Positions 44,387 to 54,711 of a stretch of DNA of 64,000 bases are shown piece by piece. The DNA is from VAZQ01 sp963721005 (GTDB taxonomy: Bacteria > Pseudomonadota > Alphaproteobacteria > Rhizobiales > Xanthobacteraceae). The stretch lies in assembly GCA_963721005.1 (NCBI GenBank), contig CAVRHR010000004.1, positions 558,001 to 622,000 of the forward strand. Reading direction: 5' to 3'. Position numbers and translations under genes: made by a program. Every line of letters begins with the position of its first letter. Position 1 is the stretch's first letter. The notes beneath the pieces were generated by a model. It ran no database searches and was not told the DNA's origin. It worked only from the letters and a program-made list of their open reading frames with translations.

Positions 44387-45511
44387 ATGCGTAATTCCGC
44401 GAGTGCCTCGCGCCGGCGTCGCTGGCCGCTCCTGGTGCCTTTTTTCCTGGTGGCGATCCTGGCCGTGCTCTGGACCGGCGCATGGTTCACCATCGCGGCG
44501 CGGGCACCGGGCGAGATCGAGGCCTGGCGCGCCCATGAGGCGAGCGCCGGCCGGGTCTTTGGTTGCAGCAACCAATCGATCGCGGGCTTTCCGTTCCGCA
44601 TCGAGGTGCGCTGCACCGATCCGAGCGCGCAGCTCTCCGGTATGGCGCCGCCGCTCGGCCTCAAGGCCGCGGACGCACTGGTCACCTGGCAGGTCTATGA
44701 ACCAGCCCTGCTGATCGGCGAGCTCACCGGCCCGCTGGCGCTCGGCGAGCCGGGCAAGCCGCCGGGATTTCTGGCCCAGTGGGGGCTTGCCCAGGCCAGC
44801 CTGCGGGTGTCGCTCTCCGGCCCCGAGCGGGTCTCGATCGTGGGTGAACGCCCAAGTCTCGATCGTGTCGGTGGCGCGAGCGCGCCGCCGGTGTTCAAGG
44901 CCGAGCATGTCGAGCTGCACGGCCGCCGCGTCGTGGGTTCCCCAGCCGACAATCCGGCAGTCGACCTGGTAGGGCGGCTGGTCGCGGCGTCCGCGCCGGA
45001 GCTCCACGCGATCCTGGCGCAGCCGCTCGATGCCGACGTCACCGCCGTGCTCAGCGGGGTGGGCGACGTCGCCCCCAAGCCCTGGCCGGTATTGTTCCGG
45101 CAATGGCAGGCGCGCGGCGGCAGCCTGCAGATCAGCAAGGCGCGCGTGCAGCAGGGCGACGTGGTCGCGGTGGGGGAGGGCACGCTCAGCCTCACCCCGC
45201 GCGGCGGCCTCAACGGCCGGATGCAGGTGACCATCGTCGGGCTCGCCAAGGTGCTGCAGGAGCTCGGCATCAACCAGATCGTCTCCCAGGGCGACATCGG
45301 CTCCGCCCTCGACGCGCTCGACCGTGTGCTGCCGGGCCTCGGCGGCATTGCCCGCCAGAACGCCGGCGCCGGCATCGTGGCCGGGCTCGGTGCCGCCGGG
45401 CAGAGCACCACCCTCGAGGGCAAGCCGGCCGTTACGGTGCCGCTGCGCTTCGACGACGGCGATATCTCGCTTGGACCGTTCCGGATCGGCCGCGCCCCGC
45501 CGCTGTTCTAG
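44387..45511 (+). CDS. DUF2125 domain protein
   Basis: This 374-residue protein has an N-terminal signal anchor (WPLLVPFFLVAILAVLWTGAW) and an exported beta-rich region. GFPFRIEVRCTDPS, RISRA-type strands and SLGPFRIGRAPPLF at the C-terminus match the DUF2125 family of alphaproteobacteria. Function unknown; resemblance to AsmA-like envelope proteins is possible. AAGGAG lies 8 nt before the ATG. It is convergent with tyrC. Confidence 0.84.
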   Translation: MRNSASASRRRRWPLLVPFFLVAILAVLWTGAWFTIAARAPGEIEAWRAHEASAGRVFGCSNQSIAGFPFRIEVRCTDPSAQLSGMAPPLGLKAADALVTWQVYEPALLIGELTGPLALGEPGKPPGFLAQWGLAQASLRVSLSGPERVSIVGERPSLDRVGGASAPPVFKAEHVELHGRRVVGSPADNPAVDLVGRLVAASAPELHAILAQPLDADVTAVLSGVGDVAPKPWPVLFRQWQARGGSLQISKARVQQGDVVAVGEGTLSLTPRGGLNGRMQVTIVGLAKVLQELGINQIVSQGDIGSALDALDRVLPGLGGIARQNAGAGIVAGLGAAGQSTTLEGKPAVTVPLRFDDGDISLGPFRIGRAPPLF

Positions 45512-45565
45512 CGGGATCGGCGCCCAGCTGCGACGGCTGGTCGTTGTTGCGAGCCGCGCGCCCGC

Positions 45566-46534
45566 TCACTCCTCATCGGCCGCGTAGGGCCGCGGCAGCG
45601 GCTCGTGCGGCAGCTCCGGATGCGGTCGGCCGAAATCCGGGGCGGGCAAATCCTGGCCGACCGCCACGATGCCTTTGCGGATGGCGCGGGTGCGGGTGAA
45701 GTGCTCGAACAGCGCTTCGCCGTCGCCGCGCTCGATCGCCCCGGTGAGCCCGGCGATGTCCAGGTTGAAGCGGCTGAGCATCTCCAGCACCGCCTCCTTG
45801 TTGGCCAGGAAGACGTCGCGCCACATGGTGGGATCGGAAGCCGCGATGCGGGTGAAGTCGCGAAAGCCGCCGGCCGAGAACTGCAGCACCTCCGAGCGCG
45901 TCACCTGGGCGAACTCGTCCGCGGTGCCCACGATCGTATAGGCGATGAGATGCGGCAGATGGCTGGTCACCGCCAGCACCAGGTCGTGATGCTGCGCGGT
46001 CATCACCTCGACATTGGCGCCGAGCGCGCTCCAGAACGCGGCGAGCCGCTCGACCGCTGATTTCTCGGCGTTCGCGGGCGGGGTCAGGATGCACCAGCGG
46101 TTGACGAACAGCTCGGCGAAGCCGGCGTCGGGCCCGGAATATTCGGTTCCGGCGACCGGATGCGCCGGCACGAAATGCACGCCGGCCGGAATATGGGGCG
46201 CCATGTCGCGCAGCACCGACGCCTTGACCGAGCCCACGTCGGAGAGGATCGCGCCGGCCTTCAGATGCGGGCCGATCTCCTGCGCCACCGCGCCGCTCTG
46301 GCCGACCGGAATCGAGACGATGACCAGGTCGGCGCCCGCAACGGCCGCCGCATTGCTCTCTACCACCTGGTCGGCGAGGCCGAGCTCGGCGACGCGGGCG
46401 CGGGTCGCGGCCGAGCGGGCGGTGGCCACGATCGTGCGCACCGCTCCCTGGGCGCGGGCCGCGCGCGCGATCGAGGAGCCGATGAGACCGACCCCGATCA
46501 GCGCGAGACGGTTGAACAGCGGCGCGGTGCTCAC
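45566..46534 (-). CDS. tyrC: Prephenate/arogenate dehydrogenase
   Basis: This 322-residue protein has an NAD(P)-binding motif (LALIGVGLIGSSIARAARAQG), a prephenate dehydrogenase domain (VIVSIPVG, AILSDVGSVKASVLRDM, VPAHPVAGTEYSGP with the catalytic His) and the dimer region (HHDLVLAVTSHLPHLIAYT). It makes tyrosine precursors. Its GTG start overlaps the hisC stop (GTGA), so the two are coupled, as in the TyrC-HisC arrangement of related bacteria. No ACT domain is present. Confidence 0.93.
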   Translation of the reverse strand: MSTAPLFNRLALIGVGLIGSSIARAARAQGAVRTIVATARSAATRARVAELGLADQVVESNAAAVAGADLVIVSIPVGQSGAVAQEIGPHLKAGAILSDVGSVKASVLRDMAPHIPAGVHFVPAHPVAGTEYSGPDAGFAELFVNRWCILTPPANAEKSAVERLAAFWSALGANVEVMTAQHHDLVLAVTSHLPHLIAYTIVGTADEFAQVTRSEVLQFSAGGFRDFTRIAASDPTMWRDVFLANKEAVLEMLSRFNLDIAGLTGAIERGDGEALFEHFTRTRAIRKGIVAVGQDLPAPDFGRPHPELPHEPLPRPYAADEE

Positions 46535-47634
46535 GCCGCGCTTCCGATGAAGGCGGCTAGTCCCTCGACTACCAGCCGGTTCGCCTCCTCGCTGCCGACC
46601 GTCATGCGCAGCGCATCGGGCAGGTGATAGGCGCTCACCCGGCGCAGGATGAGACCGCGCTTGCTGAGAAAAGCGTCGGCCTCCGCGGCGGTGCGGCCGG
46701 GAGCTTGCGGAAAATGGATCAGCACGAAATTGGCGACGCTCGGGGTCACCTCGAGCCCGAGCTTGCGGATTTCATCGGTGAGCCAGGCCAGCCATCTGTC
46801 GTTGTGCGACCGCGCGGCCTCGACATGGCCGCTGTCCTCGATGGCGGCGATGCCGGCCGCCATCGCGGCCGCGTTGACGTTGAACGGTCCGCGGATGCGG
46901 TTGACGGCATCGACCACATGCGCCGGCCCATAGAGCCAGCCCAGCCGCAGTGCGGCGAGGCCGTAGATCTTCGAGAAGGTCCGGCACATGACCACGTTGT
47001 CGGAAGTGGCGACCAGCTCGATCCCGGATTCGTAGTCGTTGCGGCGCACATATTCCGCATAGGCGGCGTCGAGCACCAGCAGTACCTGCGGCGGCAGCGC
47101 GCGATGCAGCCGCTTGATCTCGTCGAACGGCAGATAGGTGCCGGTCGGATTGTTGGGATTGGCGAGAAACACCATCTTGGTGCGCGCGCTCAACGCCGCC
47201 AGCATGGCATCGACATCGGCGGTATAATTCTTCTCCGCCGCCACCACCGGCCTGGCGCCCGAACCGAGCGTGGCGATCGGATAGACCAGAAATCCGTGGA
47301 TGGTGTGGATCGCCTCGTCGCCGTCCTGCAGATAGGCGTCGGCGAGCAGGTTCAGCAAATCGTCGGAGCCGGCCCCGCACACAATGCGACCGGGATCGAG
47401 CCCGAAGGCGCGCCCGATGGCTTCGCGCAATGCGGTAGCGGCGCCGTCGGGATAATCCGCCAGCCGGTCGGCGACCGCCCGGTAGGCCGCGATCGCATGC
47501 GGGCTCGGGCCGAGCGGCGTCTCGTTGGACGACAGCTTGAACACCCGGCTGACGCCCGGCGCCGCGCTCTTGCCCGGCACATAGGGATCGATCTCGAGCA
47601 CGCCGGGGCGGGGTTGTGGACGCTGCATCGACAT
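46531..47634 (-). CDS. hisC: Histidinol-phosphate aminotransferase
   Basis: This 367-residue fold-type I PLP enzyme has KLSSNETPLGPSP at the N-terminus, GSDDLLNLLADAYLQDGD, FLANPNNPTGTYLP, LDAAYAEYV and the PLP lysine in TFSKIYGLAALRLGWLYGP. It serves histidine synthesis and probably also aromatic aminotransfer, since it is in an operon with tyrC and a chorismate mutase. The start is MSMQRPQPRPG; the ribosome binding site is weak. Confidence 0.93.
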   Translation of the reverse strand: MSMQRPQPRPGVLEIDPYVPGKSAAPGVSRVFKLSSNETPLGPSPHAIAAYRAVADRLADYPDGAATALREAIGRAFGLDPGRIVCGAGSDDLLNLLADAYLQDGDEAIHTIHGFLVYPIATLGSGARPVVAAEKNYTADVDAMLAALSARTKMVFLANPNNPTGTYLPFDEIKRLHRALPPQVLLVLDAAYAEYVRRNDYESGIELVATSDNVVMCRTFSKIYGLAALRLGWLYGPAHVVDAVNRIRGPFNVNAAAMAAGIAAIEDSGHVEAARSHNDRWLAWLTDEIRKLGLEVTPSVANFVLIHFPQAPGRTAAEADAFLSKRGLILRRVSAYHLPDALRMTVGSEEANRLVVEGLAAFIGSAA

Positions 47635-47660
47635 GATTCTGTTCCGGCTTGATGCTCTTC

Positions 47661-47850
47661 GCGGGCTATGGCGCAAACGCCTTATGTCCCGGCGATCTCG
47701 ATAGAGAACGCACTGTGCCATCCTCATCGAGATGGCCGGAACAAGCCCGGCCATGACAACTGGAATACGCAGCGCCCATGCAGTAGAGCATTTTCGGCAA
47801 AAAAGCATGTCCTCGCGAGGGCGGAGTGGAAACCGGTTTTTTCCTCAACG
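47661..47850. repeat. Palindromic intergenic repeats between hisC and the chorismate mutase gene
   Basis: The 47661-47759 part has ATCTCGAT ... ATCGAGAT arms and ends GCCCGGCCATGAC, like the repeat at 17.15 kb. The following 47786-47850 part reads AGAGCATTTTCGGCAAAAAA and GGAAACCGGTTTTTTCC, a motif type common between Rhizobiales genes. Both could fold in the transcript between the two genes. Confidence 0.65.
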
Positions 47851-48717
47851 GCCGGTGGCGACCGGCCGCGCGCCCTTCGCGGAAACCCGGTAGCGGGTGG
47901 CGTGGCTGCCGACGCAGGCAGAGGCCCGCACCGTGGCGCCGGCCTTGATCAGCGCCGCGGTGATCGTCGCGACGCTGCCGCCCTGCGGCACCGAGATCAG
48001 CAGCGCCGCCCCATCGAAGGCCTGGTCGGGCACCGCCACCACCTCGGCGAGCGGACCCAGCGCCGCGGCGGCCGCGGCGCTCCAGCCCGCGACCCGCATG
48101 CTCCAGACCTCGACCTCGGTCACCTTGGCGTCGTCGGCGATGCGCGACAGGACGAACACCGGCAGCGCCGCCGGATGGTCGTCGCGTTCCACGAACGGCA
48201 GCCTGGCGATGATCTTGGGCGCGCTGTCGAACTCGAGCGCGTTCCACCAGGCGCCGGCACCGGGCACCGCCAGGGCCGGCACCAGGCCGAGGTCGCCGGT
48301 GGATTCCGACACCGCGGCGACCACCGCGGAAGCCCCCATATGGGCCACGAACGGCACCGTGAAGCCGAAATGAAACCGGGTGGAATCGCGCATCTGCGCC
48401 GCGCCCGCCGAGAGGTCGGCATGGACGCTGAACGGCGACTGCACATAGGTGAAGGTCGCGATGATGACGCGCCAGATGCTCTCCACCGTATCGAGCGGCA
48501 GGATGCCCTTATGGCGATCGACCAGGCGGCGCATCATGTCGGCCTCGCGCGCGGGCCGGAAGGCGGAGCCCTTCTCTTGCGTCCTCTTGACCTTGATCAG
48601 ACGGTCGATGATCTCGCTGCGCTCGATCAAAAGACCATGCATGGCCTCGTCGATGCGATCGATCTCGCGGCGCAAATCCGCCAGCGAGGGTGTGTCGGAA
48701 GGGGAGGATTTCGCCAT
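47845..48717 (-). CDS. Chorismate mutase with C-terminal prephenate dehydratase-like region
   Basis: The protein has 290 residues. The N-terminal AroQ-type chorismate mutase domain (about 1-90) has SLADLRREIDRIDEAMHGLL, RSEIIDRLIKVKRTQEKGSAFRPAREADMMRRL and ESIWRVIIATF. The C-terminal 200 residues (FGFTVPFVAHMGASAVVAAVSESTGDLGLVP) loosely recall the P-protein prephenate dehydratase fold, but I do not see its TRF motif. So only the mutase activity is secure. It converts chorismate to prephenate. It is upstream of hisC-tyrC on the same strand. The start is MAKSSPSDT. Confidence 0.85.
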   Translation of the reverse strand: MAKSSPSDTPSLADLRREIDRIDEAMHGLLIERSEIIDRLIKVKRTQEKGSAFRPAREADMMRRLVDRHKGILPLDTVESIWRVIIATFTYVQSPFSVHADLSAGAAQMRDSTRFHFGFTVPFVAHMGASAVVAAVSESTGDLGLVPALAVPGAGAWWNALEFDSAPKIIARLPFVERDDHPAALPVFVLSRIADDAKVTEVEVWSMRVAGWSAAAAAALGPLAEVVAVPDQAFDGAALLISVPQGGSVATITAALIKAGATVRASACVGSHATRYRVSAKGARPVATGR

Positions 48718-48789
48718 GGCGCCTTGGTCGGGCTCGCGGTTCGGTCGCCGCATTGATAGGAGCCGGATGGGGCGAAAGCAAAGAAAACA

Positions 48790-48817
48790 TTGACAGCGGC
48801 GGGCGGCGGCCTATCTA
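48790..48817 (+). promoter_or_regulatory. Probable sigma-70 promoter for metXW
   Basis: TTGACA at 48790-48795 and TATCTA at 48812-48817 are separated by 16 bp, 73 bp upstream of the metX start. The position in the divergent intergenic region supports a metX promoter. No SAM-II or other recognisable SAM riboswitch follows in the 72-bp leader. Confidence 0.55.
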
Positions 48818-48889
48818 AACCCGTCCCAGCTGCCTACATTTGCCGGTTGCGCCATCGGCAATTCCGCCGTGCCGGCGCGGAGCGAAAAG

Positions 48890-50140
48890 ATGGCCGAAGT
48901 GAGTGCCACGCTTGGTGCGGCTGATCGCGACAAGCTTGACCGCGATGTAGTCGACCGCGATACAGCCGACCGCGATACAGCCGAGCGCGCGCGCGAAGCC
49001 GACGAGCCGCGTTCGCTGGTGGTGAGGTTCGGCGCCGACAAGCCGCTAAAGCTCGACGCCGGCGTCGAGCTCACTCCGTTCCAGATCGCCTACCAGACCT
49101 ACGGTGCGCTCAACTCCGAGCGCAGCAACGCCATCCTGGTATGCCACGCGCTCACCGGCGATCAGCATGTCGCCAATGTCCATCCGGTCACCGGCAAGCC
49201 CGGCTGGTGGGAGACCATGGTGGGGCCGGGCCGGCCGATCGACACCGACCGGTATTTCGTCATCAGCGCCAACGTGCTGGGCGCCTGCATGGGCTCGACC
49301 GGGCCGGCCTCGATCAATCCCAAGACCGGCCAGCCCTGGGGGCTCGAGTTTCCCATGATCACGGTGCGCGACATGGTGCGCGCTCAGGCCATGCTGCTCG
49401 ATCATCTCGGCATCGACTCGTTGTTCTCCATCGCGGGCGGCTCGATGGGCGGCATGCAGGTTCTGCAATGGGCTTCGAGCTATCCGCAGCGCGTCTTTTC
49501 GGCGCTGCCGCTCGCCACCGCGACCCGCCATTCGGCCCAGAACATCGCGTTTCACGAGGTCGGCAGGCAGGCCGTCATGGCGGATCCGGAGTGGCGCGGC
49601 GGCCGCTATTTCGCCGCCGGCAGCAATCCACGGCGCGGCTTGGCGGTCGCCCGCATGGGGGCGCACATCACCTATCTGTCGGACGTGGCGCTGCACCGCA
49701 AGTTCGGCCGCCGCTTCCAGGACCGTAACAATCCGACCTTCACGTTCGATGCCGATTTCCAGGTCGAGAGCTATCTGCGTCATCAGGGCATCAGCTTCGT
49801 GGAGCGCTTCGACGCCAATTCCTATCTGTATCTCACCCGGGCGATGGATTATTTCGATCTGGCGGCGGATTTCGACGGTGTGCTGGCGCATGCCTTCAAG
49901 GATACGCCGACCCGCTTCTGCGTGATCTCCTTCACTTCGGACTGGCTGTTTCCGACCTCGGATTCGCGCGCCATCGTGCATGCGCTCAATGCCGGCGGCG
50001 CGCGCGTCTCCTTCGCCGAGATCGTCACCGACAAGGGTCATGATGCCTTCCTGCTGCAGGAGCCCGAGCTGTTCGCCATCGTGAGCGGCTTTCTCGACGG
50101 CGCCGCCAAGGCGCGCGGCCTGCCGGTAGTGCGGCGATGA
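48890..50140 (+). CDS. metX: Homoserine O-acetyltransferase
   Basis: This 416-residue alpha/beta hydrolase-fold enzyme activates homoserine for methionine synthesis. It has VCHALTGDQHV, GPGRPIDTDRYFVI, the nucleophile in IAGGSMGGMQVLQWA, FTSDWLFPTSDSR with the acid, and KGHDAFLL with the His. The N-terminus has an unusual charged repeat (DRDVVDRDTADRDTAERAR) encoded by near-identical 15-bp units. GGAGCG precedes the ATG. The stop overlaps the metW start. MetX may be succinyl- rather than acetyl-specific; sequence alone does not settle that. Confidence 0.93.
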   Translation: MAEVSATLGAADRDKLDRDVVDRDTADRDTAERAREADEPRSLVVRFGADKPLKLDAGVELTPFQIAYQTYGALNSERSNAILVCHALTGDQHVANVHPVTGKPGWWETMVGPGRPIDTDRYFVISANVLGACMGSTGPASINPKTGQPWGLEFPMITVRDMVRAQAMLLDHLGIDSLFSIAGGSMGGMQVLQWASSYPQRVFSALPLATATRHSAQNIAFHEVGRQAVMADPEWRGGRYFAAGSNPRRGLAVARMGAHITYLSDVALHRKFGRRFQDRNNPTFTFDADFQVESYLRHQGISFVERFDANSYLYLTRAMDYFDLAADFDGVLAHAFKDTPTRFCVISFTSDWLFPTSDSRAIVHALNAGGARVSFAEIVTDKGHDAFLLQEPELFAIVSGFLDGAAKARGLPVVRR

Positions 50141-50820
50141 TGATGCTCTCGCGCCTCAAGCACGATCTCACCATGGCGGAGGCCGCGCGCATCCCGGGCG
50201 GCTCGCGCGTCGACCTGGTGGTGGTGGCCGACATGGTCGAGCACGGCGCCAAGGTACTCGACGTGGGCTGCGGCGACGGCGAGCTGCTGCGGCTCCTGGC
50301 CGAGACCCGCAACGTCGACGGACGCGGGATCGAATTGTCGCGCGAGGGCGTCAACGAGTGCGTCGCCAAGGGCCTCGCCGTCATCCAGGGCGATGCCGAT
50401 ACCGATCTCGCCGATTATCCCGACGACGCCTTCGACTACGTGATCCTGTCGCAGACCCTGCAGGCCACCCGCCAGCCCCGCGTGGTGCTCGAGCACATGC
50501 TGCGCATCGGGCGGCGCGCCATCGTGTCGTTTCCCAATTTCGGCCACTGGCGCATCCGCATGCAGGTCATGTTTCGCGGCCGCATGCCGCGCACCGACAA
50601 TCTGCCCTACCTTTGGTACGACTCGCCCAACATCCACTTCTGCACCATCAAGGATTTCCGCGAGCTATGCATAGCCGCCGGGGCCGAGATGGAGAAGGCG
50701 GTGGCGTTCAATCCGTGGGGCTCGCCGCTGCGCCTCAATGCGCCCTGGTGGTTCTGGAACATGCTGGGCGAGCAGGCGGTGTTCCGGCTGAGCCGGGGGA
50801 AGAAAGAGATTAGGGAGTAG
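50137..50820 (+). CDS. metW: Methionine biosynthesis protein MetW
   Basis: This 227-residue class I SAM-methyltransferase fold has VLDVGCGDGELLRLLAET, GIELSREGVNECVAKGL, YVILSQTLQATRQP and the MetW-specific NLPYLWYDSPNIHFCTIKDF. It is required with MetX for full acetyltransferase activity in several bacteria. The start overlaps the metX stop by ATGA, giving a metXW operon. Confidence 0.95.
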   Translation: MMMLSRLKHDLTMAEAARIPGGSRVDLVVVADMVEHGAKVLDVGCGDGELLRLLAETRNVDGRGIELSREGVNECVAKGLAVIQGDADTDLADYPDDAFDYVILSQTLQATRQPRVVLEHMLRIGRRAIVSFPNFGHWRIRMQVMFRGRMPRTDNLPYLWYDSPNIHFCTIKDFRELCIAAGAEMEKAVAFNPWGSPLRLNAPWWFWNMLGEQAVFRLSRGKKEIRE

Positions 50821-50900
50821 TGAGTGGTGAGTGGTGAGTAGGAAGTGGCGCGGCTTGGTTTGGCTACTCACTACTACTCACCACTCTCTACTCACCACTC
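50818..50900. terminator. Long hairpin of GAGTGGT units between convergent metW and MOSC genes
   Basis: GTGAGTGGTGAGTGGTGAG on one side is complementary to CTCACCACTCTCTACTCACC on the other, with a GC-rich loop around 50845-50860. The position between convergent genes suggests a bidirectional transcription barrier. No long T-run, so it could also be a repeat array. Confidence 0.45.
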
Positions 50901-51658
50901 TCTACCCTATCCCCCACCGCGATCTCCCCCGGCGTCACCACCTCGCCATAGATGCCGCAGTCGGCGTGGCCATAGGCCCGCTGCAGCGCGTCCGGGATCG
51001 CCAGATCGCGGGCGCCGGTGTCGGGGTCCACGTTGGTGGCCGCGCAGCGCACGATGCGTTTCACGATCTTGAGGCGGGCGCTCCCGCCGATCGCGATCTC
51101 CTCCCCGACCAGATCGAGCTCGCTCCAGGCCGGCCAGCCGTGCAAATAGACGTTGGCGCGAAAGCGCAATGGATCGATCGCCGCGCCCATCCGCTCTGCC
51201 AGCGCCGCCACCGATGCGAGATTGATGATCGACACCACCTTGCGGGCCACGTCCGAGAAGCTGAAGCCCGGCGCGTGCAGGACCCGCGCGGCTCCGCGCA
51301 GCTCGTCGGGGCAGAAGTCCGCGAAGAACGCCTCGATCGCGGCGCGGCCATGCGGGGTGTCGAGATCGCCGCGGACCGTCTCGTGCCCCGCACGGGCGAC
51401 GACGAGCGTGCGGCTTCGCGCGTCGAACCGGGTCTTGAGCGTGGCCAGGCGCTCGTTGCGCATCAGCATGAGATAGTGGATCTTGGGTTGGTGGCGCGGC
51501 AGCGACGGATCGAACTTCGACGGCCCGTTCTCTATCGCATAGGCGCGGTCGCCCGGGAGCGTCTCGCCGGTGGCGAGGCAAGCCCGCAGCAGGGGCTCGG
51601 GGCTCAGCCCCTTCACCGGGTAGCGGTAGATGGCCTGGATTTTCGCGGCCGCGACCAT
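50888..51658 (-). CDS. MOSC-domain protein
   Basis: This 256-residue protein has an N-terminal MOSC_N beta-barrel (IQAIYRYPVKGLSPEPL) and a MOSC domain (SLASVAALAERMG, FRANVYLHG, VGEEIAIGGSARLKIVKRIVRCAATNVDP) with the conserved Cys. The C-terminal YGHADCGIYGEVVTPGEI is typical. The MOSC superfamily includes YcbX/mARC-type molybdenum-cofactor enzymes and sulfur carriers. The substrate is unknown. Convergent with metW. Confidence 0.88.
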   Translation of the reverse strand: MVAAAKIQAIYRYPVKGLSPEPLLRACLATGETLPGDRAYAIENGPSKFDPSLPRHQPKIHYLMLMRNERLATLKTRFDARSRTLVVARAGHETVRGDLDTPHGRAAIEAFFADFCPDELRGAARVLHAPGFSFSDVARKVVSIINLASVAALAERMGAAIDPLRFRANVYLHGWPAWSELDLVGEEIAIGGSARLKIVKRIVRCAATNVDPDTGARDLAIPDALQRAYGHADCGIYGEVVTPGEIAVGDRVESGE

Positions 51659-51892
51659 GGGCGCCTCTCGGATCAGTTACGGCTTGTTATGCGCCTGCCC
51701 GCCGGCACGCAATCCTGCCGCCCGGCAATCCTGGTGCCGGATTTCGATCAACCCCTCTTCCGTCCGCCCAGCGGCGGCACCACATGTGCCTTGGCGGATG
51801 CCGCTAGGGTCCGCCGCCGCGTTGACTTCACCCCATGACGATGACCTTTCCGTGCCCCTGGGGCGGACAGGCAGGCCGAGGGAACCACCCCC

Positions 51893-54487
<2,595 letters not shown>

Positions 54488-54535
54488 GGCCGGCGGTGGC
54501 GACGCAGGGTGCCTCACCGTCAGGGACGCAATGCG

Positions 54536-54690
54536 TTTCACTCCTTCTCCCCGCGTGCGGGGAGAAGGTGGGATGAGGGGGCGCAGCCGCAAGTTTGAGC
54601 TTGTGGAACCGCCCCCTCACCGAGCCGAGTTCTGGTTTTCTTTGGTGCCGTGTCGCCCTCTCCCCGCGCGCGGGGCGAGAAGGGCCGGGT
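54536..54690. repeat. GC-rich palindromic repeat element after clpB
   Basis: A perfect 12-bp stem CCTTCTCCCCGC / GCGGGGAGAAGG at 54543-54568 is followed by TGGGATGAGGGGG. A second imperfect copy CCCTCTCCCCGCGCGCGGGG lies near 54657. This is the CTTCTCCCCGC type of dispersed repeat of Bradyrhizobium-like genomes. It lies between convergent clpB and the M23 gene. Confidence 0.7.
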
Positions 54691-54711
54691 GCGCTCTAGG
54701 CCGAGCGGGTC

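Noticed and set aside
48818..48889. A SAM-II type riboswitch in the metX leader
   Set aside because: Expected in many alphaproteobacteria, but the conserved pseudoknot elements are not visible in this short leader.
51780..51892. An RpoH heat-shock promoter before clpB
   Set aside because: CCCCAT occurs near 51833, but no CTTG-type -35 element lies at the right distance.
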